A DNA stretch of 64,000 nt from Alphaproteobacteria bacterium (GCA_016699735.1 CP065008.1:806001-870000); one strand, 5' to 3'; positions 42,382 to 50,568 are shown, counted from the stretch's first letter. The notes: a model not told the origin generated them from the letters alone. A program made the numbers and translations.

Positions 42382-43272
42382 ATGAGCGACAATTTCGTTC
42401 TTGCTGTTCACGGCGGAGCCTTTATGAATCCTCGCGATTATTCGCAGCAGACAAACTTCATCGAAAATTGTCTCAAATCTGGCTGGCGTGACCTGAAGGG
42501 CGGTCAATCGGCCCTCGAAGCCGTGGTCCAGGCGGTTGTCAAAATGGAAGACTCTGCCCTCTTCATCGCCGGAAAGGGCGCAGGTCCGAACTCCGAAGGC
42601 GACTATGAACTGGACGCCTCGCTGATGGAAGGCGAATCGGGAAGAGCCGGGGCTATAGCCGCCGTTCGGGGAATAAAAAACCCGATCATCGCGGCCCGCA
42701 CAGTCATGGAGAAAACGCCTCACGTCCTGCTGGCGGGTCTGGGGGCGGAGCGTTTTCTGGTCGAACAGGGTTTGGAGCAGGTCAAAGACCCCGCGCACTA
42801 TTTTACACCCTCCCATACGGAAAATCAGGTCATACCGCCCACGGCTCTAAGCTCCAGCCATGGCACAGTGGGTGCGGTCGCTCTGGATCGGGACGGCAAC
42901 CTCGCCGCCGCAACATCCACGGGCGGACTGGTCGGCAAGAAGGCGGGCCGGGTCGGGGATTCGCCGATCATCGGTGCGGCAACGTGGGCGGATCGCAACC
43001 TCGCGGTATCCACAACCGGATACGGCGAATATTTTATGCGCGCCGTGGTGGCCTACGATGTCCTGGCCCGCTGTCTCTACGGAGGTAAAGCCCTCGAAGT
43101 GAGCGTTTCCGATGTATTGGACGGCATCAGAGACGCCGGAGGGTGGGGAGGTCTGATCGCTCTGAACCGTAAGGGGGAAGTCTGTCTGGATTACCGCTGT
43201 GCCGGAATGCACCGCGGTTTTGTGAGGCAAGACGGAACGGTTTATGCCGCAAGCTTCCCGGACGCCCCATAA
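42382..43272 (+). CDS. Isoaspartyl peptidase/L-asparaginase (Ntn hydrolase)
   Basis: The 296-residue precursor belongs to the family-T2 threonine-nucleophile hydrolases. These self-cleave before a threonine, here Thr162 in HGTVGAVALD, and then hydrolyse beta-aspartyl peptides or asparagine. Conserved features include VHGGA near the N-terminus and GGLVGKKAGRVGDSPIIGA with the substrate arginine. The gene sits 12 bases after adk and before the rpsM promoter, in a place normally without it. Substrate preference cannot be told from sequence. Its ribosome site is weak, so coupling to adk translation is likely. Confidence 0.88.
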   Translation: MSDNFVLAVHGGAFMNPRDYSQQTNFIENCLKSGWRDLKGGQSALEAVVQAVVKMEDSALFIAGKGAGPNSEGDYELDASLMEGESGRAGAIAAVRGIKNPIIAARTVMEKTPHVLLAGLGAERFLVEQGLEQVKDPAHYFTPSHTENQVIPPTALSSSHGTVGAVALDRDGNLAAATSTGGLVGKKAGRVGDSPIIGAATWADRNLAVSTTGYGEYFMRAVVAYDVLARCLYGGKALEVSVSDVLDGIRDAGGWGGLIALNRKGEVCLDYRCAGMHRGFVRQDGTVYAASFPDAP

Positions 43273-43347
43273 AGAGCCAAAAGACCCAAAAAAAAGTCAA
43301 ATAGGCGCAAAAAAGACTCAATAATCGGATTTTCCACATAAATTCTG

Positions 43348-43375
43348 TTGACCTGCCCTTTTGAATTCCTATAAT
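43348..43375 (+). promoter_or_regulatory. Predicted promoter of the rpsM-rpsK-rpoA-rplQ operon
   Basis: TTGACC (43348-43353) and a perfect TATAAT (43370-43375) are 16 bases apart. The implied leader of about 155 bases before rpsM has GAGCC/GGCTC complements that could fold; no known ribosomal-protein binding structure was identified. Confidence 0.75.
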
Positions 43376-43535
43376 GCGGCATCCCGAAAGGGGGCTTGCG
43401 CCTGCATAAAGGCAGCCGGAAGCTGAATGAAGTTTACAGACTGGCGCGGTGAAAGTTTAACGGACGGAGCCGTATACGGTCTGGCAAGAGCAGGGGCAAA
43501 GGGCTCCGGCTCGGAAAAATTGAAAGGAAAAGACT

Positions 43536-43916
43536 ATGGCACGTATTGCGGGGGTCAACGTACCCGACAATAAACGCATCCCGATTGCTCTCACTTACAT
43601 TCACGGCATTGGCCGCACATCGGCGCTGAAAATCTGCAAAAAGCTGGGCATTGATCTCCAGATGCGCATGGGGCAGGCTGACGAGGACACACTCAACCGT
43701 ATCCGCTCCGAAATTGAAAAGGGCGGCTTCAAGATTGAGGGCGATTTGCGCCGCGAAGTCTCCATGAATATCAAGCGCCTGATGGATATGCGCTGCTACC
43801 GGGGTCTCCGCCACCGCGCGGGTCTGCCCGTGCGCGGCCAGAGAACCATCACCAACGCACGCACCCGCAAGGGACCGGCCAAGCCCATCGCCGGTAAGAA
43901 AATGGCGACCAAGTAA
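43536..43916 (+). CDS. rpsM: 30S ribosomal protein S13
   Basis: S13 (126 aa) forms bridges with the 50S and contacts P-site tRNA. MARIAGVNVPDNKRIPIALTYIHGIG and the C-terminal GLRHRAGLPVRGQRTITNARTRKG are typical. The gene has its own promoter and a 160-base leader. Confidence 0.98.
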   Translation: MARIAGVNVPDNKRIPIALTYIHGIGRTSALKICKKLGIDLQMRMGQADEDTLNRIRSEIEKGGFKIEGDLRREVSMNIKRLMDMRCYRGLRHRAGLPVRGQRTITNARTRKGPAKPIAGKKMATK

Positions 43917-43928
43917 AGGAGACGCACA

Positions 43929-44312
43929 ATGGCTGCACCAAGAGCTAAAAGAAAAGAGAAAAAGAATATCGTTTCGGGCGTCGCGCACGTCAACTCGACA
44001 TTCAACAACACGATCATCACCATCAGCGATGCCCAGGGTAACGTGGTGTCATGGTCGTCCTCAGGAACGATGGGCTTTAAAGGCTCCCGTAAATCGACCC
44101 CTTACGCGGCCCAGATGGCTGCCGAGGATGCGGGCCGCAAAGCACAGGAGCACGGCATGAAGGAACTCGAAGTCCTCGTCAAGGGACCGGGATCGGGCCG
44201 CGAATCCGCGCTGCGGGCATTGCAGATGGTCGGCTTCCTGATCAGGTCGATCAAGGACGTCACGCCCGTTCCGCACAACGGCTGCCGCCCGCCCAAACGC
44301 CGCCGCGTGTAA
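43929..44312 (+). CDS. rpsK: 30S ribosomal protein S11
   Basis: S11 (127 aa) lies on the 30S platform. GVAHVNSTFNNTIITISDAQGN, GSRKSTPYAAQMAA and the final DVTPVPHNGCRPPKRRRV are characteristic. It is 12 bases after rpsM. Confidence 0.98.
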   Translation: MAAPRAKRKEKKNIVSGVAHVNSTFNNTIITISDAQGNVVSWSSSGTMGFKGSRKSTPYAAQMAAEDAGRKAQEHGMKELEVLVKGPGSGRESALRALQMVGFLIRSIKDVTPVPHNGCRPPKRRRV

Positions 44313-44364
44313 CTCAGGTGAATTATTATTAGATCACAGGCACTTTTAACCAAAGAGCAGGAAC

Positions 44365-45384
44365 ATGTTGATACAGAAAAACTGGCAAGAACTGATTAAA
44401 CCCGCGAAGCTTGAAGTCAAACCCAGCCGCCAGCCCAATACGGGTGTGGTCGTCGCCGATCCGCTGGAGCGCGGCTTTGGCTTGACGTTGGGTAACGCAT
44501 TGCGTCGTATTCTCCTTTCATCGCTTCAGGGCGCGGCCGTCACGGCGGTGCAGATCGAGGGCGTATTGCACGAATTCTCTTCGATTGAAGGTGTGCGCGA
44601 GGACGTTACCGACATTATTCTGAACCTGAAGGCGCTCAGCGTGCGTATGCACTCCGAAGGCCCGAAAAGGATGCGCCTGTCCGCCGAAGGGCCGTGTGAA
44701 GTCACCGCCGCGCAGATCGAAGCCGGGGCCGATATTGAGATCATGAACCCGGACCTCATCATCTGCACCCTCGACAAGGGGGCAAGGCTGAACATGGAAA
44801 TGACCGTGAACACCGGCAAGGGCTACCGTCCGGCGTCTCTGAACAGACCGGAAGAAGCTCCCGTCGGTCTTATTCCGATCGACAGCGTCTTCTCACCTGT
44901 CCGTAAGGTCACCTACGAAGTCACCGACACCCGCGTCGGCCAGATCACAGACTACGACAAGCTGACCCTGACCGTAGAAACCAACGGCGTCATCAGCCCC
45001 GAAGATTCCGTAGCCTTCGCCGCCCGCATTCTTCAGGATCAGTTGCAGATATTCGTAAACTTCGATGAGCCACAGGAAGTCAAGGAGAAATCCGAAGAGC
45101 AGGAGCTTCCCTTCAACCGCAACCTTCTCAAGAAGGTCGAAGAACTGGAACTGTCGGTCCGCAGCGCCAACTGCCTCAAGAATGATAACATCATTTACAT
45201 CGGCGATCTCGTTCAGAAATCCGAGAGCGATATGCTCCGCACCCCGAACTTCGGCCGCAAATCCTTGAATGAAATCAAGGAAGTTCTGGCGCTGTTTGGT
45301 CTGCATCTCGGTATGCAGGTTGAAGGTTGGCCACCGGAGAATATCGAAGACCTCGTCCGTAAAATCGACGAGCAGCAGTTTTAA
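44365..45384 (+). CDS. rpoA: DNA-directed RNA polymerase subunit alpha
   Basis: The alpha subunit (339 aa) assembles RNA polymerase and contacts regulators. The N-terminal domain contains PLERGFGLTLGNALRRILLSSL; the C-terminal domain includes SVRSANCLKNDNIIYIGDL and ETRPNFGRKSLNEIKE-like sequence, here RTPNFGRKSLNEIKE. rpsD, which often lies before rpoA, is not in this operon. Confidence 0.98.
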   Translation: MLIQKNWQELIKPAKLEVKPSRQPNTGVVVADPLERGFGLTLGNALRRILLSSLQGAAVTAVQIEGVLHEFSSIEGVREDVTDIILNLKALSVRMHSEGPKRMRLSAEGPCEVTAAQIEAGADIEIMNPDLIICTLDKGARLNMEMTVNTGKGYRPASLNRPEEAPVGLIPIDSVFSPVRKVTYEVTDTRVGQITDYDKLTLTVETNGVISPEDSVAFAARILQDQLQIFVNFDEPQEVKEKSEEQELPFNRNLLKKVEELELSVRSANCLKNDNIIYIGDLVQKSESDMLRTPNFGRKSLNEIKEVLALFGLHLGMQVEGWPPENIEDLVRKIDEQQF

Positions 45385-45392
45385 CCAATACT

Positions 45393-45419
45393 CAAGGTCG
45401 AATTCATACTTCGGCCTTG
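45393..45419 (+). promoter_or_regulatory. Hairpin in the rpoA-rplQ spacer
   Basis: A 10-base stem with one G-U pair (CAAGGTCGAA at 45393-45402, TTCGGCCTTG at 45410-45419) and a 7-base loop lies 8 bases after rpoA. There is no T run. It may be an mRNA-processing or stability element separating rpoA from rplQ. Confidence 0.45.
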
Positions 45420-45496
45420 ACGAGACCAAAGGGACAATGTGTCCACCCCTTCCATGAAACGGCCCCTTTGCAAGGCAAGTGATGAAAGGAAATACC

Positions 45497-45562
45497 ATGG
45501 TTCTTGTCCTATCCGGGGCAAGGCCGCAGCAGCCGCTAAAAACGGCAGGAAAGGAAGACTAA
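45497..45562 (+). CDS. Possible 21-codon leader ORF before rplQ
   Basis: A small ORF starts at an ATG preceded by AAAGGAAAT and ends with TAA one base before the rplQ ATG. It would encode MVLVLSGARPQQPLKTAGKE plus one Asp. The rplQ ribosome site lies inside it, so its translation could expose or couple to rplQ. There is no family match; it could equally be chance. Confidence 0.3.
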   Translation: MVLVLSGARPQQPLKTAGKED

Positions 45563-45563
45563 A

Positions 45564-46013
45564 ATGAGACATGGATTGAAACAGCGCAAGTTGAACCGTA
45601 CCAGCAGCCACCGTAAGGCGATGCTGGCCAACATGGCAGCGGCTCTGATCAAGCATGAGCAGATCATCACGACCCTGCCGAAGGCCAAGGAGCTTAAGCC
45701 TTACGTCGAAAAGCTAATCACCATGGGCAAGCAGGCGGCCGCCAACCCGAAGGTGTCCCTGGCCAAAAGACGTCAGGCGATAGCGATCCTGAGGGACGAG
45801 ACACAGGTCAAAAAACTTTTCGATGTTCTGGCCGAACGCTATGAAGACCGCCCCGGCGGTTATACCCGCGTTCTCAAGGCCGGCTTCCGCTACGGCGATG
45901 CGGCGCCCAGAGCCGTCATTGAACTCGTGGACCGCGATCCCGAAGCAAAAGGTAAGGACTCCGGCCCTACCCAGTTCGACGATGAAATCGTCGAAGACCA
46001 GGAAGCCGTTTAG
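45564..46013 (+). CDS. rplQ: 50S ribosomal protein L17
   Basis: L17 (149 aa) lies near the tunnel exit. MRHGLKQRKLNRTSSHRKAMLANMAAALIKHEQI and the segment RPGGYTRVLKAGFRYGDAAPRAVIELVDRD are typical. A short acidic C-terminal tail (about 20 residues) is common in alphaproteobacteria. It closes the alpha operon and is followed by a terminator. Confidence 0.98.
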   Translation: MRHGLKQRKLNRTSSHRKAMLANMAAALIKHEQIITTLPKAKELKPYVEKLITMGKQAAANPKVSLAKRRQAIAILRDETQVKKLFDVLAERYEDRPGGYTRVLKAGFRYGDAAPRAVIELVDRDPEAKGKDSGPTQFDDEIVEDQEAV

Positions 46014-46041
46014 CAGACTTACATAAGTTGGAATCAACGAT

Positions 46042-46068
46042 AAAAGGCTCTTTGGAGCCTTTTGTTTT
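46042..46068. terminator. Bidirectional terminator between rplQ and panC
   Basis: The stem AAAAGGCTC (46042-46050) / GAGCCTTTT (46055-46063) is followed by GTTTT on the plus strand and by a U-rich side on the minus strand. It serves rplQ and probably the convergent panBC unit. Confidence 0.88.
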
Positions 46069-46108
46069 GCAATAAAGTTTAACCAGCGCAAAAAACAGTA
46101 CCAGTCAG

Positions 46109-46909
46109 CTAAATAATGGAAACATTATCAATTAGCCGCGTCTTCCCAAGCCAGACGGCGGCCAAAACTCGCCCCCAACGAACCTTGATGTAATCGACGC
46201 TTCTGAAACCGCTCTTGAGAAGTTTCTCAGCGGCCTCGGCACAGATATCTTCGGCTTTTTCACCGTCGCGGATGGCATCGGCAGCGACGGATAACGCACG
46301 ATTGAGGGTGCGGGCGACAATAAGTTCTTCCGGCGAAAGGTAAGCGTTTCGTGAGGAAAGGGCAAGACCGTCCGCATCGCGTACGATCGGTCCTCCCACG
46401 ATTCGAATGGGGAGCTTGAGAGCCTCCACCATCTCGCGGATCACCTGTAATTGCTGGAAATCCTTTTCTCCGAACACAGCGACATCAGGCTTAACGGCAT
46501 GAAAAAGTCGACTGACGACATTCACCACACCGCCGAAAAAATGCGGCCTAAAATCGCTTTCAAGCCCTTCGGCCGAGGGGCCGGGGGTAATCGCAGACCC
46601 GAAACCGTCAGGATAAATCTCGGCGGCGGAAGGAAGGAAGACGATATCCGCGCCGACAGATTGGAGCAACGCAAGATCGGTCTCTTCGGTGCGGGGATAG
46701 GAGCCGAAATCCTCATGCGGGGCAAACTGCGTTGGGTTGACAAAAATACTGACGACCACGCAATCGGTTTCGCGCCGTGCGGTCTGAACAAGCGAAAGAT
46801 GCCCTTCATGAAGGGCGCCCATGGTGGGAACAAAACCGACTGTGCGCCCGTCTGAACGGGCTTTTAGGACAAACGCTTCAAGCGCGGATCGTGTGCGAAC
46901 GATATTCAT
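46109..46909 (-). CDS. panC: Pantothenate synthetase
   Basis: PanC (266 aa) joins pantoate and beta-alanine with ATP, the last step to pantothenate. The HIGH-like motif PTMGALHEGHLSLV, SIFVNPTQFAPHEDFGSYPRT and the KMSKS-like LALSSRNAYLS are intact. It overlaps panB by 4 nt (ATGA), so the two form one translationally coupled unit. Confidence 0.97.
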   Translation of the reverse strand: MNIVRTRSALEAFVLKARSDGRTVGFVPTMGALHEGHLSLVQTARRETDCVVVSIFVNPTQFAPHEDFGSYPRTEETDLALLQSVGADIVFLPSAAEIYPDGFGSAITPGPSAEGLESDFRPHFFGGVVNVVSRLFHAVKPDVAVFGEKDFQQLQVIREMVEALKLPIRIVGGPIVRDADGLALSSRNAYLSPEELIVARTLNRALSVAADAIRDGEKAEDICAEAAEKLLKSGFRSVDYIKVRWGRVLAAVWLGKTRLIDNVSII

Positions 46910-47742
46910 GTCTTAGTTTTAGCATCTGATTTATAAACATGACTCTCATCGGGAAAGGCTCGGACCCGTACATCCTTGGCGTACGAAGAAACCGCATCCG
47001 TAATGATCTTTCCCAGATTGGCGTATGTCTTGACGAATTTTGGCGTATGATCGACGGTCAAACCGAGAAGATCTTCGGTAACCAGAATTTGCCCATCGCA
47101 AGCCGGAGAAGCGCCGATTCCAATCGTTGGAATGGAGACGGCCAGCGTTATCGCGCGGGCTACGGGCTCGACTGTGCCTTCTATGAGAATGGCAAACGCC
47201 CCTGCGGCTTCCACGGCACGGGCATCCTCTATGAGAGCATCCGCCTCTTCGGGCGTTTTCCCTTTAATTTTGTAACCCCCCTCTTTCACGACAGACTGAG
47301 GCTTCAAACCAATATGCGCCATGACGGGGATACCCTTTGATGAGAGATAGGCAATCGTCTCTTGCATCTCGCGCCCTCCCTCAAGTTTGACCCCGTCACA
47401 GCCGGTCTCCGTCATAAGCCTGAGAGCGCTCTGGTACGCCAAGGCAGAGGACTGTTCATACGTGTCATAGGGCATATCAACTAACACACACGCCTTACGG
47501 CGTTTACGCATGACGGCCCGCCCGTGTGCGATCAGCATATCCAGCGTGACGGTCAGTGTGTTGTCCATCCCATACAACGCCATACCCACGGAATCGCCGA
47601 CCAGCAGAATATCGCAATGCGGATCCAGAAGTTGGGCCATAGGGGCGGAATAGGCTGTAAGACAAACCAGAGGCGCAGCAGAGTTCTTCCGCGCCCGGAT
47701 GTCGGAGATGCTCAGACGTAAAGGATGAGGATCAAGAGTCAT
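46906..47742 (-). CDS. panB: 3-methyl-2-oxobutanoate hydroxymethyltransferase
   Basis: PanB (278 aa) makes ketopantoate from ketoisovalerate and methylene-THF. LTAYSAPMAQLLDPHCDILLVGDSVGMALYG-type sequence at the N-terminus and GVKLEGGREMQ, with the metal and substrate residues, are present. Ketopantoate reductase (panE) is not nearby. The gene is divergent from a Deg-type protease across a gap of about 80 bases. Confidence 0.97.
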   Translation of the reverse strand: MTLDPHPLRLSISDIRARKNSAAPLVCLTAYSAPMAQLLDPHCDILLVGDSVGMALYGMDNTLTVTLDMLIAHGRAVMRKRRKACVLVDMPYDTYEQSSALAYQSALRLMTETGCDGVKLEGGREMQETIAYLSSKGIPVMAHIGLKPQSVVKEGGYKIKGKTPEEADALIEDARAVEAAGAFAILIEGTVEPVARAITLAVSIPTIGIGASPACDGQILVTEDLLGLTVDHTPKFVKTYANLGKIITDAVSSYAKDVRVRAFPDESHVYKSDAKTKT

Positions 47743-47785
47743 AGCGTCCTAACGTTATGAATCAAAAGCATTTTCTCATGAAGTA

Positions 47786-47814
47786 TTGCAACAAAAAGCA
47801 ACCTGTCTTATACA
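47786..47814 (+). promoter_or_regulatory. Predicted promoter of the Deg-type protease gene
   Basis: TTGCAA (47786-47791) and TATACA (47809-47814) are separated by 17 bases. The expected transcription start, about 7-9 bases after the -10, coincides with the ATG at 47823, and no ribosome site is present. A leaderless mRNA is the simplest reading. Confidence 0.55.
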
Positions 47815-47822
47815 ACACCGCT

Positions 47823-49259
47823 ATGCTTAACAGAATTTTTTTTCCCATACTAGTCTTGCTTGTGGCCATTTTCTTGGGCTTGGCCCTGTCCCAAGAAGCG
47901 CACATTGCGGCTCTGGCCGAGGAAATTCCGCAAAACCGGGAGCAGATTCAGCTGTCCTTCGCGCCGCTGGTCAAAAAAGTCAAGCCCGCCGTGGTCAACA
48001 TTTACACCAAGCGCGTGGTGGCCGCGCAGAATCCCTTTATGGCCGACCCGTTTTTCCGTCAATTTTTCAGAAACAATATGCTCGATATGCCGATACGTCA
48101 GCATATCGAGGCCTCTTTGGGATCGGGTGTCATTTTACAGCCCGACGGTTTGGTCGCCACCAACGCCCATGTCATAGACTCGGCAACCGAAATCGTGGTT
48201 GTTTTAACGGACGGAAGGGAGTTTCCGGCGCAACTCGCCCTGATTGACAAAGCCTCTGATCTGGCCTTGCTGCGGATTGACCCCGGTTCGGAACCCCTGC
48301 CTTTCGTGACCCTCAAACCCAGCGAATCTCTTGAGGTTGGCGATCTGGTTTTAGCCATCGGTAACCCCTTCGGTGTAGGTCAGACGGTAACAAGCGGTAT
48401 CGTCTCGGCGCAGGGACGATCCTCTCTGGACATTAATGATTTCAATTTCTTTATTCAGACCGACGCCGCGATTAACCCCGGAAACTCGGGTGGTCCTTTG
48501 GTCGCCATGGATGGCGGTGTGGTCGGAATCAATACCGCCATTTTTTCAAGCAGCGGCGGCTCATTGGGAATCGGCTTTGCCATCCCTTCGGAGATGGTCG
48601 CCACTGTTGTCGCCTCGGAAAAAGGCGGTCAGGGAAGTGTAAAGGGTGTTGTGCGCCCATGGCTCGGCGCTAATGTTCAGTCGGTGACCCCTGACATCGC
48701 CTTAAGCCTTGGGTTATCGCGCCCTGGCGGCGCGATCATCATGGATATGCACCCTGCCAGCCCACTGCTGAGCGCCGGCGCAAAACCGGGTGACATCGTG
48801 ACGACCTTTAACGGCCACGCCGTTCATGACGCCGCAGAAATGAAATTCCGTATGGCCACGGTTCCAGTCGGGGAAAAGGCCCAGCTCGAAATCCTGCGAG
48901 AAGGCAAGACCCTGACTTTAACGGTGCAGGCTCTGCCGCCGCCGGACGATCCGCCAAGACAGGAAACTACTCTGAAAGGTCGCCACATGCTCAACGGCAT
49001 AACCATCGCGAACCTGAATCCAGCCGTTGCTGCCGACTTGGATTATAGCGGGCCGGAAAAGGGTGTGGTTGTTCTCCGTGTGCCGCAGAAAATGCGCCAG
49101 CGGTTCCTTTCACCCGGAGACATCATTTTGGAAATAAATGACAAGAAAATGAAAAATGTAACGGATGTCATAAAAGCAATCGGAACACCTGAGCTTAAAG
49201 GATACACTCTGGTATTGCTCAGCCAAGGCCGTACGAAGACAATTTTTTTTGGATATTAA
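47823..49259 (+). CDS. Do/Deg-family periplasmic serine protease with two PDZ domains
   Basis: The product (478 aa from this start) is a HtrA/DegP-type protease for envelope quality control. A hydrophobic N-terminal helix (MLNRIFFPILVLLVAIFLGLA) serves as signal peptide or anchor. The triad is His116 (TNAHVID), Asp146 (KASDLALL) and Ser222 (NPGNSGGPLV), followed by PDZ1 (near VRPWLGANVQSV) and a second, more divergent PDZ at the C-terminus. Upstream in-frame ATGs at 47757 and 47778 were not used because they precede the predicted promoter and would bury the signal sequence; start choice is moderately certain. Confidence 0.88.
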   Translation: MLNRIFFPILVLLVAIFLGLALSQEAHIAALAEEIPQNREQIQLSFAPLVKKVKPAVVNIYTKRVVAAQNPFMADPFFRQFFRNNMLDMPIRQHIEASLGSGVILQPDGLVATNAHVIDSATEIVVVLTDGREFPAQLALIDKASDLALLRIDPGSEPLPFVTLKPSESLEVGDLVLAIGNPFGVGQTVTSGIVSAQGRSSLDINDFNFFIQTDAAINPGNSGGPLVAMDGGVVGINTAIFSSSGGSLGIGFAIPSEMVATVVASEKGGQGSVKGVVRPWLGANVQSVTPDIALSLGLSRPGGAIIMDMHPASPLLSAGAKPGDIVTTFNGHAVHDAAEMKFRMATVPVGEKAQLEILREGKTLTLTVQALPPPDDPPRQETTLKGRHMLNGITIANLNPAVAADLDYSGPEKGVVVLRVPQKMRQRFLSPGDIILEINDKKMKNVTDVIKAIGTPELKGYTLVLLSQGRTKTIFFGY

Positions 49260-49406
49260 GAGAGATAACTGAATGAAGACTAATTTTTAAGCATGAATAA
49301 AGGCAGAACCCTTTCATGGACAATCTTGTGGTCGGGGGACGGCACTTTTCAGTTTCAAAATAGCATCGTAAAAAACAGTCCGACAACAGTCAATTCAGCT
49401 GCAGCT

Positions 49407-49724
49407 TCAAATATTTTCATAAGACAAATCTTGTTCGGGGCGTCCAAAAAGCCTAAAGCCCAAAAATCCACCAATCTCAGAAAAAGATAAATTGCTGGGC
49501 TTATAAGAGGACATACTAAGTAAAAGCATATCCCGCTCAAATTCCTCTTTTTCCACTTCATGATTTCTGCCCCGGTCAGCCGAACGCTGCATACGGGCGT
49601 TAGTTCTAAAGCTCAGCCACGCTGAATCTCGTCTCAAAGAGCCGTTGTTCGAAGGGTCATAATCCTGGAAAGACCTCCGTAGATGATCATCGTCAGTAGA
49701 AGGATCGTAAGCAAAAAGAGTCAT
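49407..49724 (-). CDS. Small unknown protein, RSFQD family member A
   Basis: This 105-residue product is not recognised. It has the pattern RSFQD-Y-DPS at residues 17-24 and then an Arg/Asn-rich part (RTNARMQRSADRGRNHE), which resembles the product of the neighbouring minus-strand gene (RSFQD-I-NPT, then an Arg-rich stretch). No signal peptide is present. The ribosome site is poor, so coding status rests on the similarity between the two. It lies in an AT-rich island downstream of a repeated DNA element. Confidence 0.45.
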   Translation of the reverse strand: MTLFAYDPSTDDDHLRRSFQDYDPSNNGSLRRDSAWLSFRTNARMQRSADRGRNHEVEKEEFERDMLLLSMSSYKPSNLSFSEIGGFLGFRLFGRPEQDLSYENI

Positions 49725-49848
49725 AATATCACCATAAGGAAATTATAAAAAAATACATAATAAAATGCAAATAAAAAAAACAGTAGGCAAATCTGAAAGT
49801 AAAACAATAAAGCATCAATAACAATAATAATAAAACAAAAAAATAAAT

Positions 49849-49901
49849 TAAATAATATTACATCCCCTTAGGGTAGATATAGTTCTGATTTTTGTAAAAA
49901 T
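49849..49901. repeat. Degenerate repeat copy 1 (upstream of RSFQD gene A)
   Basis: AATAATATTACATC runs into a core at 49871-49900, GGGTAGATATAGTTCTGATT then a T/A run. The same order recurs at 50453-50521. The core lies about 147 bases upstream of the start of the RSFQD gene on the minus strand. Confidence 0.5.
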
Positions 49902-49912
49902 AGCTTCGAAAA

Positions 49913-49947
49913 TGAAAAAGGCGCCGAACCCGCTCGGACGCCCCTTT
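49913..49947 (-). terminator. Probable terminator of RSFQD gene B
   Basis: Read on the minus strand, AAAGGGGCGTCCGA pairs imperfectly with TCGGCGCCTTT around a GCGGGT loop and is followed by TTTCATTTT. It lies about 60 bases after the stop of the 99-residue gene. Confidence 0.6.
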
Positions 49948-50003
49948 CCCCCAACTTCAAAGGCTTTTTCGCCTTACTTCTCTTGTCTAAAATTCTTACT
50001 CGT

Positions 50004-50303
50004 TCAGCCGTAATCCAATTCCTTATGCAAGCTCTGCACAACGGCGGCAAAATTAATTGAGCCAAGCCCCCCTAAGCCGATCCCCCTGACGACACCGATC
50101 TCTGAACTCGGTCTAAAGCCGTCCAGCATAACTTTAGATGCAGAGGACCAGTCCCCGCCACCCCTTCTGGTCGCGGTCGCCCTTATGTCTTGAGCCCTTG
50201 TCCTGTTAATCTCTCGCGCGGCACCACGCGTAAAAGAATCCTTATCGCCAAGATTCCCGGCGGTGGGATTGATATCCTGAAATGAGCGAATGTCATCTGA
50301 CAT
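50004..50303 (-). CDS. Small unknown protein, RSFQD family member B
   Basis: The product is 99 aa from the ATG at 50303, which has a strong ribosome site (TAGGAGAAAAAAG). It begins MSDDIRSFQDINPTAGNLGDK and continues with an Arg/Thr-rich segment (NRTRAQDIRATATRRGGGD) and a Gly-rich end. It is not recognised, is probably soluble, and is related to the downstream 105-residue product. The good ribosome site and downstream terminator support a real gene. AT-rich flanks on both sides suggest acquired DNA. Confidence 0.65.
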   Translation of the reverse strand: MSDDIRSFQDINPTAGNLGDKDSFTRGAAREINRTRAQDIRATATRRGGGDWSSASKVMLDGFRPSSEIGVVRGIGLGGLGSINFAAVVQSLHKELDYG

Positions 50304-50452
50304 CTTTTTTCTCCTAACAAGGTCAATATAATAAACAAAGCATAGAACTGTCAAGAAAAAACAATGTATTTTTTATTATTAATTTTACTTAAAAAATACA
50401 ATAAAAGTAATTATCGCACAAAAAAAATAAATAAACAGCATTAATAAAAAGG

Positions 50453-50521
50453 AATAATATTATAATAATATACTACATAGTGCCGATTTTGGAGTAGATA
50501 GTTCCGATTCTGAAAAAATAA
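50453..50521. repeat. Degenerate repeat copy 2 (upstream of RSFQD gene B)
   Basis: AATAATAT-rich sequence leads into the core at 50491-50519 (GGAGTAGATAGTTCCGATTC then an A run), similar to the copy at 49849-49901. It lies about 188 bases upstream of the 99-residue gene, that is, in the same relative place as copy 1 to its gene. Confidence 0.5.
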
Positions 50522-50535
50522 TCACAGGAGGCGGC

Positions 50536-50568
50536 GACCCCGAGTCATTTCGACGCATAATCGGGGTC
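50536..50568. repeat. Inverted repeat upstream of glyS
   Basis: GACCCCGA (50536-50543) and TCGGGGTC (50561-50568) form a perfect 8-bp dyad with a 17-base loop. It is followed on the plus strand by AATATCTTGTTTT, so a weak terminator is possible, but no plus-strand gene precedes it. Confidence 0.45.

Noticed and set aside
49293..49490. 65-codon plus-strand frame after the Deg-type protease
   Set aside because: No ribosome site, overlaps the opposite-strand RSFQD gene, and has no recognisable features; could be real but is unsupported.
49868..50065. 65-codon minus-strand frame overlapping the end of the 99-residue RSFQD gene
   Set aside because: It covers the terminator hairpin and overlaps a better-supported gene in another frame.
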